Assembly (NCBI GenBank): GCA_025359135.1
Contig: JANYHJ010000108.1
Location: forward strand, 1 to 34,381
DNA from: Gemmatimonadota bacterium
GTDB lineage: Bacteria > Gemmatimonadota > Gemmatimonadetes > Gemmatimonadales > Gemmatimonadaceae
Direction: 5' to 3'
DNA length: 34,381 bases
In this document: in pieces, positions 9,073 through 19,243 of the stretch
Layout of the letters: each line of letters starts with the position of its first letter
Position numbering within the stretch: the stretch's first letter is position 1
Notes under the pieces: generated by a model
Told to the model about the DNA's origin: nothing
The model's input: the letters and a program-made list of their open reading frames with translations, nothing else
The model's database searches: none
Translations under genes and position numbers: made by a program

Positions 9073-9417
9073 CTACTGGACCGTCGGCGCGAGCGCCGCC
9101 GGTCCCGATTCCATGAGCTCGCGAATCCCCTTCGCGAGCCGGCGATCCGTCACGCCGACGGCCGCCACCTGTTCCTTCCCGATCGCCCGACCCAGCGTGA
9201 CGGCGTTCGGTCCTTCGAGCACCGCCACGTGCTTGGCCGTTGCGAGCGGCAGCAACTTCTCCCGGCTGTTTTCGGCGGTATCCTCGGCGACGATGAGGAG
9301 TTCGACCGTGCCATTCCGGAGTGCGTCGCGCACCATCTCCACGCCGGCGACCAGCAGGCGGCCGCGGGCGCCGAGCCCGAGGAGGCCTGCGAGACGACGG
9401 GTGAGGTGCGTGTCCAT
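9073..9417 (-). CDS. Ribosomal L7Ae/L30e-like RNA-binding protein (YlxQ position)
   Basis: This 114-residue protein fits the L7Ae/L30e/Gadd45 fold, whose members bind kink-turn-like RNA. Visible features are LLGLGARGRLLVAGVEMVRDAL, the strand ELLIVAEDTAENSREKL, and the segment VAVLEGPNAVTLGRAIGKEQVAAVGVTD typical of the YlxQ group. It lies between nusA (6-base gap) and infB (9-base gap), exactly where ylxQ sits in many bacteria. The usual companion ylxR (DUF448) is absent between nusA and this gene. The infB Shine-Dalgarno lies at its 3' end. Function in translation or ribosome biology is inferred from family and context. Confidence 0.82.
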   Translation of the reverse strand: MDTHLTRRLAGLLGLGARGRLLVAGVEMVRDALRNGTVELLIVAEDTAENSREKLLPLATAKHVAVLEGPNAVTLGRAIGKEQVAAVGVTDRRLAKGIRELMESGPAALAPTVQ

Positions 9418-9423
9418 CGGGTG

Positions 9424-10755
9424 CTAGCCCTCCGCCGCGCCCTCACCCGCCGCGGCGCTGCCGTCGTCGGTGGTGAGTTCGTCGAGAATGGCGATGATGC
9501 GATCGGCCTCGGCCGGCGCGATGCCGGGGAGCTTGAGGAAGTCCTCGCGCTCGAGGTCGATGATGTCGTTGAGCGTCTTGAAGCCCGCGTTCTCGAGCAC
9601 CGCAACGGTCGCCACCTCGAGGCCGCGGATGTCGGCGAGCGGCACGTCGGCGGCGGCGTCCTGCTCTTCGGGCAGCGGGGCGAAGATGTTCCCCTCGCCG
9701 CCGCGCTCCATCCACTCGCGGCTCGAGTAGAGGTCGATCTTCCAGCCGGTGAGCTCGGAGGCGAGGCGCACGTTCTGTCCGTTGCGTCCGATGGCGAGCG
9801 AGAGCTGGTCTTCGTCGACGACGGCCTGGATGGCCTTGGCGGCGGCATCGGAGAAGACGCGCGCAACCTTGGCGGGCGCGAGCGCGAGCTTGGCGAAGCG
9901 CTCGGGATCGCCCGACCACGGCACGATGTCGATGCGCTCGCCACCCAACTCGTTGACGACGGCCTGCACGCGTGAACCCTTGAGGCCCACGCAGGCGCCG
10001 ACCGGATCGATGGCGTCGTCACGCGAGAAGACGGCGATCTTGGTGCGGCTGCCGACTTCACGCGCACTCGCGCGCACCTCGACGATTCCCTGCTGCATCT
10101 CGGGAACCTCGAGCTTGAAGAGGGCCTGCACGAAGAGCGCATCGGCGCGCGAGAGGATGAGGCGCGGGCCCTTGGGCGTCTCCTCGACGCGCTTGAGCAC
10201 GGCGCGGATCGGCTCGCCCTGCTGGTAGTGCTCGCGGTGGTTCTGCTCGCGGTAGGGCATGATCGCCTCCGCTTCGCGGAACTTGTTGAGCATGACGACG
10301 AGCTTGCCGCGCTCGATCTGCTGCACTTCGCCGGAGAGGAGCTCGCCGACCTTGTCGGTGAACTCGTCGCGGATGCGGGTGCGCTCGCCTTCACGCACGC
10401 GCTGGACGATGCGCTGCTTGGCGGCCTGCACGGCGGAGCGCCCGAACTCGGCGAAGTCCACCGGAACCTCCATGACGTCGCCGACTTCGAAGGCTTCGTC
10501 CTCATAGCGGGCCTCCTCGACGGTGACTTCGCGCGCCGGGTCGGTGACTTCCTCGACGACGGTCTTGAGGAGCGCGATGCGGATCGCGCCCTTGGCCTCG
10601 TCGATGGTCACTTCGGCCTGCACCGTGGGCCCATGCTTCTTGGCGAGGGCGGCATGGATGCCGTCCTGCAAGAGGCCATGCAGCTCGGTACGATCGAGCT
10701 GCTTGCTGTTGGCGAGCTCACGGATGGCCGTGAGGATTTCAGTCGAGCCGGACAT
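9424..10755 (-). CDS. nusA: Transcription termination/antitermination factor NusA
   Basis: NusA binds RNA polymerase and nascent RNA, promoting pausing and intrinsic termination and taking part in antitermination. The 443-residue protein shows an N-terminal RNAP-binding domain and an S1 domain (around residues 130-200). KH1 contains DPVGACVGLKGSRVQAVVNELGG, and KH2 contains LSLAIGRNGQNVRLASELTGWKIDL. A single C-terminal helix-hairpin-helix repeat ends in DFLKLPGIAPAEADRIIAIL. The C-terminus is therefore shorter than the E. coli protein, which carries two acidic repeats. The ATG at 10755 gives the standard N-terminus, 11 bases after the rimP stop. A terminator hairpin in the operon leader makes autoregulation worth testing. 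Confidence 0.96.
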   Translation of the reverse strand: MSGSTEILTAIRELANSKQLDRTELHGLLQDGIHAALAKKHGPTVQAEVTIDEAKGAIRIALLKTVVEEVTDPAREVTVEEARYEDEAFEVGDVMEVPVDFAEFGRSAVQAAKQRIVQRVREGERTRIRDEFTDKVGELLSGEVQQIERGKLVVMLNKFREAEAIMPYREQNHREHYQQGEPIRAVLKRVEETPKGPRLILSRADALFVQALFKLEVPEMQQGIVEVRASAREVGSRTKIAVFSRDDAIDPVGACVGLKGSRVQAVVNELGGERIDIVPWSGDPERFAKLALAPAKVARVFSDAAAKAIQAVVDEDQLSLAIGRNGQNVRLASELTGWKIDLYSSREWMERGGEGNIFAPLPEEQDAAADVPLADIRGLEVATVAVLENAGFKTLNDIIDLEREDFLKLPGIAPAEADRIIAILDELTTDDGSAAAGEGAAEG

Positions 10756-10766
10756 CGGGTTTTCTC

Positions 10767-11228
10767 TCAGCGGGTCCAGTGGAAGGCGAGGCGGGCCTCG
10801 TCAATCCGGTCGAACGGCACATGGTGCTGCCCCTTGGCGTCCTGCAGCACGATGACTTCGGCGCCGGCGTCGCCTTCGACCCCGACGATGGTGAGTTCAG
10901 CGCGGCCACCCACGGCCTCGCTCTTGACCGAGGCGAGCCGGCCCGAGAAGCGACGCCAGTCGGCGAGCTTCTTGAGCGGGCGATCCATCCCCGGCGATGA
11001 GACTTCGAGCACGTAGCGCTTGCCGGCGAGGAGCCCGACATCCAGTGCAGCTTCCATGGCGCGGCTGGCCTTGGCACAGTCCTCGACGGTGACCTTCTCG
11101 CCGTCGCGACGGTCGAGGCGAACTTCGAAGATGGGTCGCGCGGACGAGCCCCGGCGCTTGAACTCGACCAGGTCGAGATCAAGTGAGCCAAGTGTCTGCG
11201 TGACAACCACTTCCACGTCGGCGATCAT
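10767..11228 (-). CDS. rimP: Ribosome maturation factor RimP
   Basis: RimP binds the 30S subunit and assists its late maturation. The 153-residue protein is of normal length and shows LDLVEFKRRG near the N-terminus, then VTVEDCAKASRAMEAAL. The diagnostic segment YVLEVSSPGMDRPLKKLADWRRFSGR is followed by a C-terminal SH3-like domain with VPFDRIDEARLAFHW. The ATG start at 11228 gives the family N-terminus. As first gene of the nusA operon it matches the common rimP-nusA-infB arrangement. Only 22 bases separate its start from an intrinsic-terminator hairpin. Confidence 0.94.
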   Translation of the reverse strand: MIADVEVVVTQTLGSLDLDLVEFKRRGSSARPIFEVRLDRRDGEKVTVEDCAKASRAMEAALDVGLLAGKRYVLEVSSPGMDRPLKKLADWRRFSGRLASVKSEAVGGRAELTIVGVEGDAGAEVIVLQDAKGQHHVPFDRIDEARLAFHWTR

Positions 11229-11250
11229 GTCGGGACTGCGGCCTCACTGG

Positions 11251-11279
11251 AAAAAAAAATGTGGGGGAATCCCCACATT
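11251..11279 (-). terminator. Intrinsic terminator after murA / in the rimP-nusA leader
   Basis: Read on the minus strand, a perfect 9-bp stem (arms 11271-11279 and 11258-11266, 4-base loop) is followed directly by a T-run. Forward A residues 11251-11259 supply it, the last two lying within the stem. This is a textbook rho-independent terminator. It lies 84 bases after the murA stop and 22 bases before the rimP start. No promoter fits in those 22 bases, so rimP transcripts probably start upstream and cross it. Confidence 0.9.
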
Positions 11280-11315
11280 CTGCCCGTGACGCCAAGTGGG
11301 GCGCCCAGCACTTCT

Positions 11316-11343
11316 AAAGTAGCGAGTGGAGCGCCAACGTCAA
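11316..11343 (-). promoter_or_regulatory. Candidate promoter for the rimP-nusA-infB operon
   Basis: On the minus strand TTGACG (11343-11338) and TACTTT (11321-11316) are separated by 16 bases. They lie in the murA-rimP gap. Transcription would begin near 11309, giving a leader of about 80 bases that contains the terminator hairpin. The -35 match is good and the -10 match is moderate. Confidence 0.5.
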
Positions 11344-11362
11344 GACGAACGATGCGCCGATA

Positions 11363-12652
11363 CTAGGGCCGCTCGACGCGCTCGATCTTCGCGCCAAGCG
11401 CACGCAACCGCTCATCGATGCGCTCGTACCCGCGCTCGATCTGGCCGATGTTGTTGATCACGCTCGGCCCCTTGGCGCACAGTGCGGCGAGCACCATCGC
11501 CATGCCAGCGCGGATGTCGGGACTCTCGACCGTCGCGCCGCGCAAACGGCTCGGGCCCGCGATGAGGGCGCGGTGCGGATCGCAGAGCACGATGCGCGCG
11601 CCCATGCCCACGAGCTTGTCGACGAAGATCATGCGCGACTCGAACATCTTCTCGTGCATGAGGATCACGCCTTCACACTGCGTGGCGACGACGATCGCGA
11701 TCGACATGACGTCCGCGGGAAAGGCGGGCCAGGGCTGATCTTCGAGCTTCGGCACGTGGCCACCCAAGTCATCGACGATGCGCATCGACTGTCCGCCGGG
11801 CACGAGCAGGTCGTCGCCGTCGACTTCGCACTCGACGCCCAGGCGCTCGAAGCCCATGCGCACCGAGCGCAGGTGCTCGACGCCGGCCTTCTCGATGCGG
11901 ATCGAACTGCGCGTGACGGCCGCGAGGCCGATGAACGAGCCGACCTCGATGTGGTCGGGTCCGATGGCGTGCGTGCCACCACCCAACGTGCGGCCGCCCT
12001 CGATGGTGAGCGTGTTGGTGCCGATGCCATCGATGCGCGCGCCGAGCGTGACGAGGAAGCGGCAGAGATCCTGGACGTGCGGCTCGCTGGCCGCGTTGCG
12101 GAGGATCGTGGTGCCGATGGCGGCAACGGCGGCCGTGATCGCGTTCTCCGTGGCCGTGACGCTCGGCTCGTCGAGGAAGACATCGGCGCCGCGCAGCTGT
12201 TTGGCCGAGAGTTCGAAGCGATCGGTGTACTCGTGCGTAGCGCCCAGCTGTTCGAGGGCGAGGAAGTGCGTGTCGACACGACGGCGACCGATGACATCGC
12301 CACCCGGCGGCGGCAGCTTGACCTCGCCGCAGCGCGCGAGCAGCGGCGCCGCAAGCAGAATCGACGCGCGGATCTTGGCGCAGAGCACGGGATCGAGGTC
12401 GGCAGCGCGAACCTCCTTCGCATGAATGCGCAGCGTGTTGCGCTCCACCCACGCGGCCTCGACGCCCGTGGTGCGCACGAGATCGACGAGCGTCTCGAGG
12501 TCGCGAATGCGCGGCACATTGGTGAGCGTGACCGGCTGGTCGGTGAGGAGCGCGGCGGCGACGATCGGCAGCGCCGCGTTCTTGTTGCCGGAGGGTCGGA
12601 TGGAACCCGACAGCCGATGACCTCCCTCGACGTGGAACTGGAGTTGGGGCAT
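11363..12652 (-). CDS. murA: UDP-N-acetylglucosamine 1-carboxyvinyltransferase MurA with Asp in place of the active-site Cys
   Basis: MurA transfers enolpyruvate from PEP to UDP-GlcNAc, the first committed step of peptidoglycan synthesis. The 429-residue protein has [10 protein letters not shown] with Lys23, PAFPADVMS with the catalytic-base Asp, and the C-terminal signature [15 protein letters not shown]. In the active-site loop the usual GGCAIG reads GGDVIG, so the PEP-contacting Cys is Asp119. This is the same change that makes the Mycobacterium tuberculosis and Chlamydia enzymes fosfomycin-insensitive. The frame is open further upstream, but ATG at 12652 gives the family N-terminus ([16 protein letters not shown]). 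The gene is monocistronic-looking, with a terminator 84 bases downstream. Confidence 0.95.
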   Translation of the reverse strand: MPQLQFHVEGGHRLSGSIRPSGNKNAALPIVAAALLTDQPVTLTNVPRIRDLETLVDLVRTTGVEAAWVERNTLRIHAKEVRAADLDPVLCAKIRASILLAAPLLARCGEVKLPPPGGDVIGRRRVDTHFLALEQLGATHEYTDRFELSAKQLRGADVFLDEPSVTATENAITAAVAAIGTTILRNAASEPHVQDLCRFLVTLGARIDGIGTNTLTIEGGRTLGGGTHAIGPDHIEVGSFIGLAAVTRSSIRIEKAGVEHLRSVRMGFERLGVECEVDGDDLLVPGGQSMRIVDDLGGHVPKLEDQPWPAFPADVMSIAIVVATQCEGVILMHEKMFESRMIFVDKLVGMGARIVLCDPHRALIAGPSRLRGATVESPDIRAGMAMVLAALCAKGPSVINNIGQIERGYERIDERLRALGAKIERVERP

Positions 12653-12725
12653 GCGCGTGGACGTCGATTCGAGGTGGAGGGTGCCGGCCACCAGAAAATA
12701 CTGAGCGGGCCGGGTAGGGACTCGG

Positions 12726-12755
12726 TTGACGATTGAGAGCCCCCCGGGGTAGCGT
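12726..12755 (+). promoter_or_regulatory. Candidate leaderless promoter of the phospholipase C-like gene
   Basis: TTGACG (12726-12731) and TAGCGT (12750-12755) are separated by 18 bases. Only six bases lie between the -10 hexamer and the ATG at 12762, so the predicted transcript start is the A of the start codon. No Shine-Dalgarno sequence is present, consistent with leaderless initiation. Confidence 0.5.
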
Positions 12756-12761
12756 AGGCCG

Positions 12762-13685
12762 ATGCGGTCACCGTGGTTTTTGTTCGGGCTGGCGCTCCTG
12801 GCCGTGGCCCTAACTCCTTCGGACGCCTTCGCCTGGACCCCCGGGACGCACGTGGTCCTCGGGGAGGCCGTGCTACGTTCGCTCGACCTGCTGCCGGCCG
12901 CCACCGCGGCCCTGCTGAGCCGCTACCCGATCGACTTCCTGTACGGCTCGATCGCGGCGGACACGTCGATCGCCAAGAAATACGTGCCCGAGGGACGACA
13001 CTGCCACTCGTGGCAGGTCGGGTTCGAGATTCACGACCAAGCAGACGACGAGCCGCTGGCCGCGTTCGGCCTGGGGTATCTCGCGCACCTCGCGGCCGAC
13101 GTCGTCGCGCACAACCACTTCGTGCCGTATCGACTCGCGGTCACGTCGAGCACGGTGGCGCTCGGCCATTCGTACTGGGAGAGCCGCTTCGAGGCGGAGC
13201 TTGGTGACGGCGGCGCCAAGCGCGCGCGCGAGCTGATCCTCCGCGACCACAGCCCTGCCGACGCGCTACTCGACCGCATCCTCTCGCCGACCCTGTTCAG
13301 CACGGGCACCAACCGCCGCTTCTTCCGCGGCATGGTGATGGTGACGGACCTGGACTCGTGGCAGGCCGTGATGCGCACCGTGGCGGACAACAGCCGCTGG
13401 TCGCTGCGCGCGCAGGAGGTCGATGCGCACCTGCTGCGGTCGTTCGAGTACGTGATGGATTTGTTGTCGCGCCGCACGGGCTCGGAGCCGTGCCAGTTCG
13501 ACCCGTCGGGCGCGGTGTCGCTGGGCGAGGCGAAGGCCCTGCGCCGCACGGCGTATCGTGACGGCGGCGATGCACTCGTGCTCGACGAGGCGGAGCGGGC
13601 ATTCGGACTGCAGCCCACGCCGCTCGACTTTGCGTCGAAGCTGGCCGAGCCGCTCTACCCGGTGACGCGCGCGCCGAGCAGCTGA
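12762..13685 (+). CDS. Secreted zinc-dependent phospholipase C-like / S1-P1-fold hydrolase
   Basis: This 307-residue protein has a Sec signal peptide (hydrophobic residues 5-20) with a likely cut after AFA at residue 24. That leaves Trp25 as the new N-terminus, as in trinuclear-zinc phospholipases C and S1/P1 nucleases, where the N-terminal Trp binds zinc. A matching ligand set follows: His30 (WTPGTH), Asp67 (YGSIAADTS), His80/His82 (RHCHSW), and the His109-x3-Asp113-x3-His117 helix. His136-x3-Glu140 completes it. The enzyme would act outside the cytoplasm on phosphate esters; the substrate is not determinable. The last 31 bases overlap the 3' end of gatB on the other strand. The ATG follows a -10 element directly. 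Confidence 0.85.
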   Translation: MRSPWFLFGLALLAVALTPSDAFAWTPGTHVVLGEAVLRSLDLLPAATAALLSRYPIDFLYGSIAADTSIAKKYVPEGRHCHSWQVGFEIHDQADDEPLAAFGLGYLAHLAADVVAHNHFVPYRLAVTSSTVALGHSYWESRFEAELGDGGAKRARELILRDHSPADALLDRILSPTLFSTGTNRRFFRGMVMVTDLDSWQAVMRTVADNSRWSLRAQEVDAHLLRSFEYVMDLLSRRTGSEPCQFDPSGAVSLGEAKALRRTAYRDGGDALVLDEAERAFGLQPTPLDFASKLAEPLYPVTRAPSS

Positions 13686-15103
13686 GCGAGCTTCTTGGGG
13701 TCGGCGCTGCCCTTGGATTTTTTCATGATGGCGCCGATGAGGACGCCCTGCAGTTTGCGCTCGCCGCCGACGAAGCGCGCGGCTTCGGCGGGGAGTTCGG
13801 CGAAGACTTCGTCGATCCACTTCACGAGGGCGGAATCGTCGGAGACCTGCGCGAGCCCCTGCGCGGCCACGACGGCATCGGGTGACGTGGACGGATCGGC
13901 CAGCACGGCGGCGAACACGGTCTTGGCCGCACTCGAGGAGATCGCGCCAGCAGCCACGAGCGAGAGAATGCGCGCGAGCGTGTCGACCGGGATGAGGCCG
14001 TCCAGTGCCGACGGCTCACGGGAGCGTTCGTTGAGCGCCTGCATGGCGGCGCCGGTGACCCAGTTGGCCGCGCTCTTGGCCTGCGATCCCTTGGCGAGCA
14101 GCGATTCGAAGTAGCGCGCGAGGTGTGCGCTCGACGCCAGCACATTGGCCTCGACGGCACCGAGCCCGAGTTCGGCCTGATAGCGCGCAACCTTGGCGGC
14201 GGGAAATTCGGGGAGCGCCCCGCGAATGCGTTCGACCCTCGCCTTCGGCACGACGAGCGGCGGCAGGTCGGGCTCCGGGAAATAGCGGTAGTCGTGGCTC
14301 CCCTCCTTGCTGCGCGCGGGGCGTACTTCCTGCTTGGCGCCATCGTAGAGCATGGTCTGCTGCACGATGGTGCCGCCGGCCTCGTACGTCGCCACATGGC
14401 GCGCGAACTCGAGATCCAACGCCCGCTCGACGTTGGAAAACGAGTTGACGTTCTTGATTTCCGTTCGGGTGCGGAGATCCTTCGATCCTGCAGGACGCGC
14501 GCTCACGTTCGCGTCGACGCGCAGGGAGCCGAGCTCCATGGAACAGTCGGAGACCGCCGCGTACTCGAGCACCTGCTTGAGGGCGCGCAGATACGCCCCC
14601 GCCTGGGCGCTCGTGCGCATGTCGGGCTCGCTGACGATTTCGCAGAGCGGAACGCCGGCGCGGTTCAAGTCGATGGCCGTCGCGTTGGGGAAGCGGTCAT
14701 GCACCGACTTGCCCGCGTCCTCTTCCATGTGGATGCGCGTGATGCCGATACGCATGGGCTGGTCGCCGAGGAGCACGTCGAGTCCGCCGCCCGTCGCGAG
14801 TGGCCGGTCGAACTGCGAGATCTGGTAGCCCTTGGGCAGGTCGGGGTAGAAGTAGTTCTTGCGCGAGAAGATCGAGGTCTCGTGCACTTCGCAGCCGGTG
14901 GCGAGCGCGGCGCGGATCGCGAGCTCGACGGCGTGCTCATTGAGCACGGGCAGCGCGCCGGGCAAGCCGAGGCAGACCGGACAGGTGTTGCTGTTGGGCG
15001 CAGCGCCGAACTCGGTCGAGCAGGCGCAGAACGCCTTGGTCGTCGTCTTGAGCTGGACGTGGACCTCGAGGCCGACGACCATCTCCCACGTGGTGGCGCT
15101 CAT
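13655..15103 (-). CDS. gatB: Asp-tRNA(Asn)/Glu-tRNA(Gln) amidotransferase subunit B
   Basis: GatB is the kinase and tRNA-binding subunit of GatCAB, which converts misacylated Glu-tRNA(Gln) and/or Asp-tRNA(Asn). The 482-residue protein starts with [20 protein letters not shown] and has the Cys-rich cradle with CACSTEF and [34 protein letters not shown] follows. The C-terminus is the helical YqeY-like tail ending in [16 protein letters not shown]. Its ATG overlaps the gatA stop by 4 bases. Its own stop lies inside the convergent phospholipase gene, with no visible terminator. The presence of GatCAB implies that Gln- and/or Asn-tRNA is made indirectly here. Confidence 0.96.
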   Translation of the reverse strand: MSATTWEMVVGLEVHVQLKTTTKAFCACSTEFGAAPNSNTCPVCLGLPGALPVLNEHAVELAIRAALATGCEVHETSIFSRKNYFYPDLPKGYQISQFDRPLATGGGLDVLLGDQPMRIGITRIHMEEDAGKSVHDRFPNATAIDLNRAGVPLCEIVSEPDMRTSAQAGAYLRALKQVLEYAAVSDCSMELGSLRVDANVSARPAGSKDLRTRTEIKNVNSFSNVERALDLEFARHVATYEAGGTIVQQTMLYDGAKQEVRPARSKEGSHDYRYFPEPDLPPLVVPKARVERIRGALPEFPAAKVARYQAELGLGAVEANVLASSAHLARYFESLLAKGSQAKSAANWVTGAAMQALNERSREPSALDGLIPVDTLARILSLVAAGAISSSAAKTVFAAVLADPSTSPDAVVAAQGLAQVSDDSALVKWIDEVFAELPAEAARFVGGERKLQGVLIGAIMKKSKGSADPKKLAQLLGARVTG

Positions 15104-16539
15104 CGGTGGGCCTCAGCGCCAAGGCCACGTTCGAGCGCATAGGCAGCACGGAACATCGTCGCTTCGTCGAACGAGCCGGCGATGAGTTGGGCTCCCATGG
15201 GCAGGCCACCGATGCGGCCCATCGGCACGGACATCGCGGGCACGCCGGCCAGGTTGGCCGTCGCCGTGAAAATGTCGTTCATGTACATCTCGTACGGGTC
15301 GGACACGGCGCCCAAGCGGAAGGCAGGCGTTGGCGTGGTGGGCGTGAGCATGACGTGCACACCGCTCGCGAAGGCCGCGGTGAAGTCGTGCGTGATGAGC
15401 GCGCGAACCTCCTGTGCGCGCTTGTAGTACGCGTCGTAGTAGCCGGCTGAGAGCACGTAAGTGCCGAGCAGGATGCGGCGCGTGACCTCGGGGCCGAAGC
15501 CCTGCGAGCGCGTCGCCTCGTACATGCCGACGAGTCCGTCGCCGGTCTTGCGCGGGCCATACCGCACGCCGTCGAAGCGCGCGAGGTTGGACGACGCCTC
15601 GGCGGGCGCGATGATGTAGTAGACCGGGATCGCGAGGTCGGTGTTGGGCAAGCTGACGTCGCGCACCTGGGCGCCCTGCGCGCGCAGCGTGTCGAAGGCG
15701 CGGTCGCAGAGTTCGACGACGCGCGGATCGAGCGAACTCGGGAAGTACTCGCGCGGCCTGCCGACGACGAGTCCCTTGAGCGGCTTGGCCGACTCGGCGC
15801 GGTAGTCGGGCACCGGACGATCAGCAGAGGTGCTGTCGCGTTCGTCGTGGCCGGCGATGACTTGGAGGCCGAGCGCTGCGTCATCGACTTCCTTGCCGAA
15901 GACGGCGACGTGGTCGAGCGAACTCGCGAAGGCCACGAGGCCATAGCGCGAGACACGACCGTAGGTGGGCTTCACGCCGACGATGCCGCAGAACGACGCG
16001 GGTTGGCGCACGGAGCCACCGGTCTCGGAGCCGAGCGCGATGCGCACGACGCCTGCGGCCACCGCGACCGCCGAACCACCGGATGATCCGCCCGGCACGC
16101 GCTCCGGATCGAGCGGATTCCTCACAGGCCCGAACGCCGAGTGCTCGTTGGACGAGCCCATGGCGAACTCATCCATGTTGGTCTTGGCGATGATCACGGC
16201 GCCGGCGGCTCGCAGCTTGCGCACGGCGGTGGCCTCGTAGGGCGCGATGTAACCCTCGAGCATGCGCGAACCACAGTCGGTGGGCATGACCACGGTCGAG
16301 AAGTTGCCCTTGAGGGCAACGGGAACGCCGGCGAGGGCAGCACTGGCATCGGTGGGCGCGCTCTCCGCCGCAGGATCCTGATGCAGGATCGCGTTCAGGA
16401 ACTCGGGCCCCGCCTTGACGGCAGCGATGCGCTCACGCGCGGCGTTCGCGGCATCGCTCGCGCCCGTCGTGCCGGCGCGGACGTTCGCGGCGAGATCAGC
16501 GGCGCGAATGTCCAGCAACGACGATGACGCGGCGCTCAT
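15100..16539 (-). CDS. gatA: Asp-tRNA(Asn)/Glu-tRNA(Gln) amidotransferase subunit A
   Basis: GatA is the amidase subunit that releases ammonia from glutamine for GatB. The 479-residue protein has the complete amidase-signature triad with canonical spacing: Lys77 in VPVALKGNF, Ser152 in [15 protein letters not shown], and Ser176 in [31 protein letters not shown] then follows. The offsets of 75 and 24 residues match the characterised Staphylococcus GatA. The start (ATG at 16539) overlaps the gatC stop by 4 bases, and the stop overlaps gatB. The gatC-gatA-gatB order with coupled starts indicates stoichiometric synthesis. Confidence 0.96.
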   Translation of the reverse strand: MSAASSSLLDIRAADLAANVRAGTTGASDAANAARERIAAVKAGPEFLNAILHQDPAAESAPTDASAALAGVPVALKGNFSTVVMPTDCGSRMLEGYIAPYEATAVRKLRAAGAVIIAKTNMDEFAMGSSNEHSAFGPVRNPLDPERVPGGSSGGSAVAVAAGVVRIALGSETGGSVRQPASFCGIVGVKPTYGRVSRYGLVAFASSLDHVAVFGKEVDDAALGLQVIAGHDERDSTSADRPVPDYRAESAKPLKGLVVGRPREYFPSSLDPRVVELCDRAFDTLRAQGAQVRDVSLPNTDLAIPVYYIIAPAEASSNLARFDGVRYGPRKTGDGLVGMYEATRSQGFGPEVTRRILLGTYVLSAGYYDAYYKRAQEVRALITHDFTAAFASGVHVMLTPTTPTPAFRLGAVSDPYEMYMNDIFTATANLAGVPAMSVPMGRIGGLPMGAQLIAGSFDEATMFRAAYALERGLGAEAHR

Positions 16540-16837
16540 GACTCCTCCGCGTCGTGCGTGCCCAGGCGCGGCACGAGGAAGAAGTGCTCGCGCATCTCGG
16601 GCGCCATGGTCTCGAGCGGACGGTGGAGCGGGTCCGCGTTGCGGACGTCGGGGCGCGCGACGAGTGGCAGCCGCTGGTCGGTGTCACCTTGCGCGGCGCC
16701 GACGTCCACGCGCTGGAGCACGGCCATGTGGCCGAGGATGCCGTTGAGCTCCTGCCCGAGGGGGGACACGCGCGCCGGGTCGAGCCCGAGGCGCGCAAGG
16801 CTGGCGATGTGTCGTACGTCGTCGTCGCTGATGGCCA

Positions 16838-16838
<1 letters not shown>
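16536..16838 (-). CDS. gatC: Asp-tRNA(Asn)/Glu-tRNA(Gln) amidotransferase subunit C
   Basis: GatC is the small subunit that wraps around GatA and stabilises the GatA-GatB contact. The 100-residue protein shows the family pattern: [16 protein letters not shown] at the N-terminus, a middle helix [16 protein letters not shown], and [18 protein letters not shown]. It has the C-terminal [10 protein letters not shown] element that inserts in GatB's neighbourhood. The start is GTG and shares one base with the uvrD stop (TAGTG), so reinitiation from uvrD translation is likely. Placement of gatCAB immediately behind a helicase gene is probably a matter of co-transcription only. Confidence 0.93.
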
Positions 16839-19156
<2,318 letters not shown>

Positions 19157-19162
19157 CGGGGA

Positions 19163-19190
19163 AAGATACACGGCGGCGAAGCACGACAAA
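19163..19190 (-). promoter_or_regulatory. Candidate internal promoter for uvrD-gatCAB
   Basis: On the minus strand TATCTT (19168-19163) lies six bases before the GTG start, with a weak -35 (TTTGTC, 19190-19185) 16 bases upstream. It lies in the 87-base gap after the histidine kinase, the largest gap in this gene string. Predicted initiation would be at the start codon itself. The weak -35 keeps confidence low. Confidence 0.35.
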
Positions 19191-19211
19191 ACGGCAACGG
19201 TGTGCAGCTCC

Positions 19212-19240
19212 ACGCGCGTTGCCCGCGCGTTCTCGCGCGT
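19212..19240. repeat. Three CGCGCG(T) repeats at about 10-11 base spacing
   Basis: CGCGCG occurs at 19213-19218, 19224-19229 and 19234-19239, each preceded or followed by T. The spacing is one helical turn. The last two copies can also pair as a 6-bp hairpin with a 4-base loop just after the kinase stop. They could be binding sites, a hairpin, or chance in G+C-rich DNA. Confidence 0.4.
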
Positions 19241-19243
19241 GCG

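Noticed and set aside
12653-12761. A TATTTT-like -10 for murA on the minus strand in the divergent gap
   Set aside because: The region is A/T-richer around 12696-12702, but no credible -35 lies 16-18 bases upstream, so I did not annotate a promoter.
12653-12904. An 84-codon N-terminal extension of MurA
   Set aside because: It covers the divergent promoter region and the start of the phospholipase gene, and MurA proteins do not have it.
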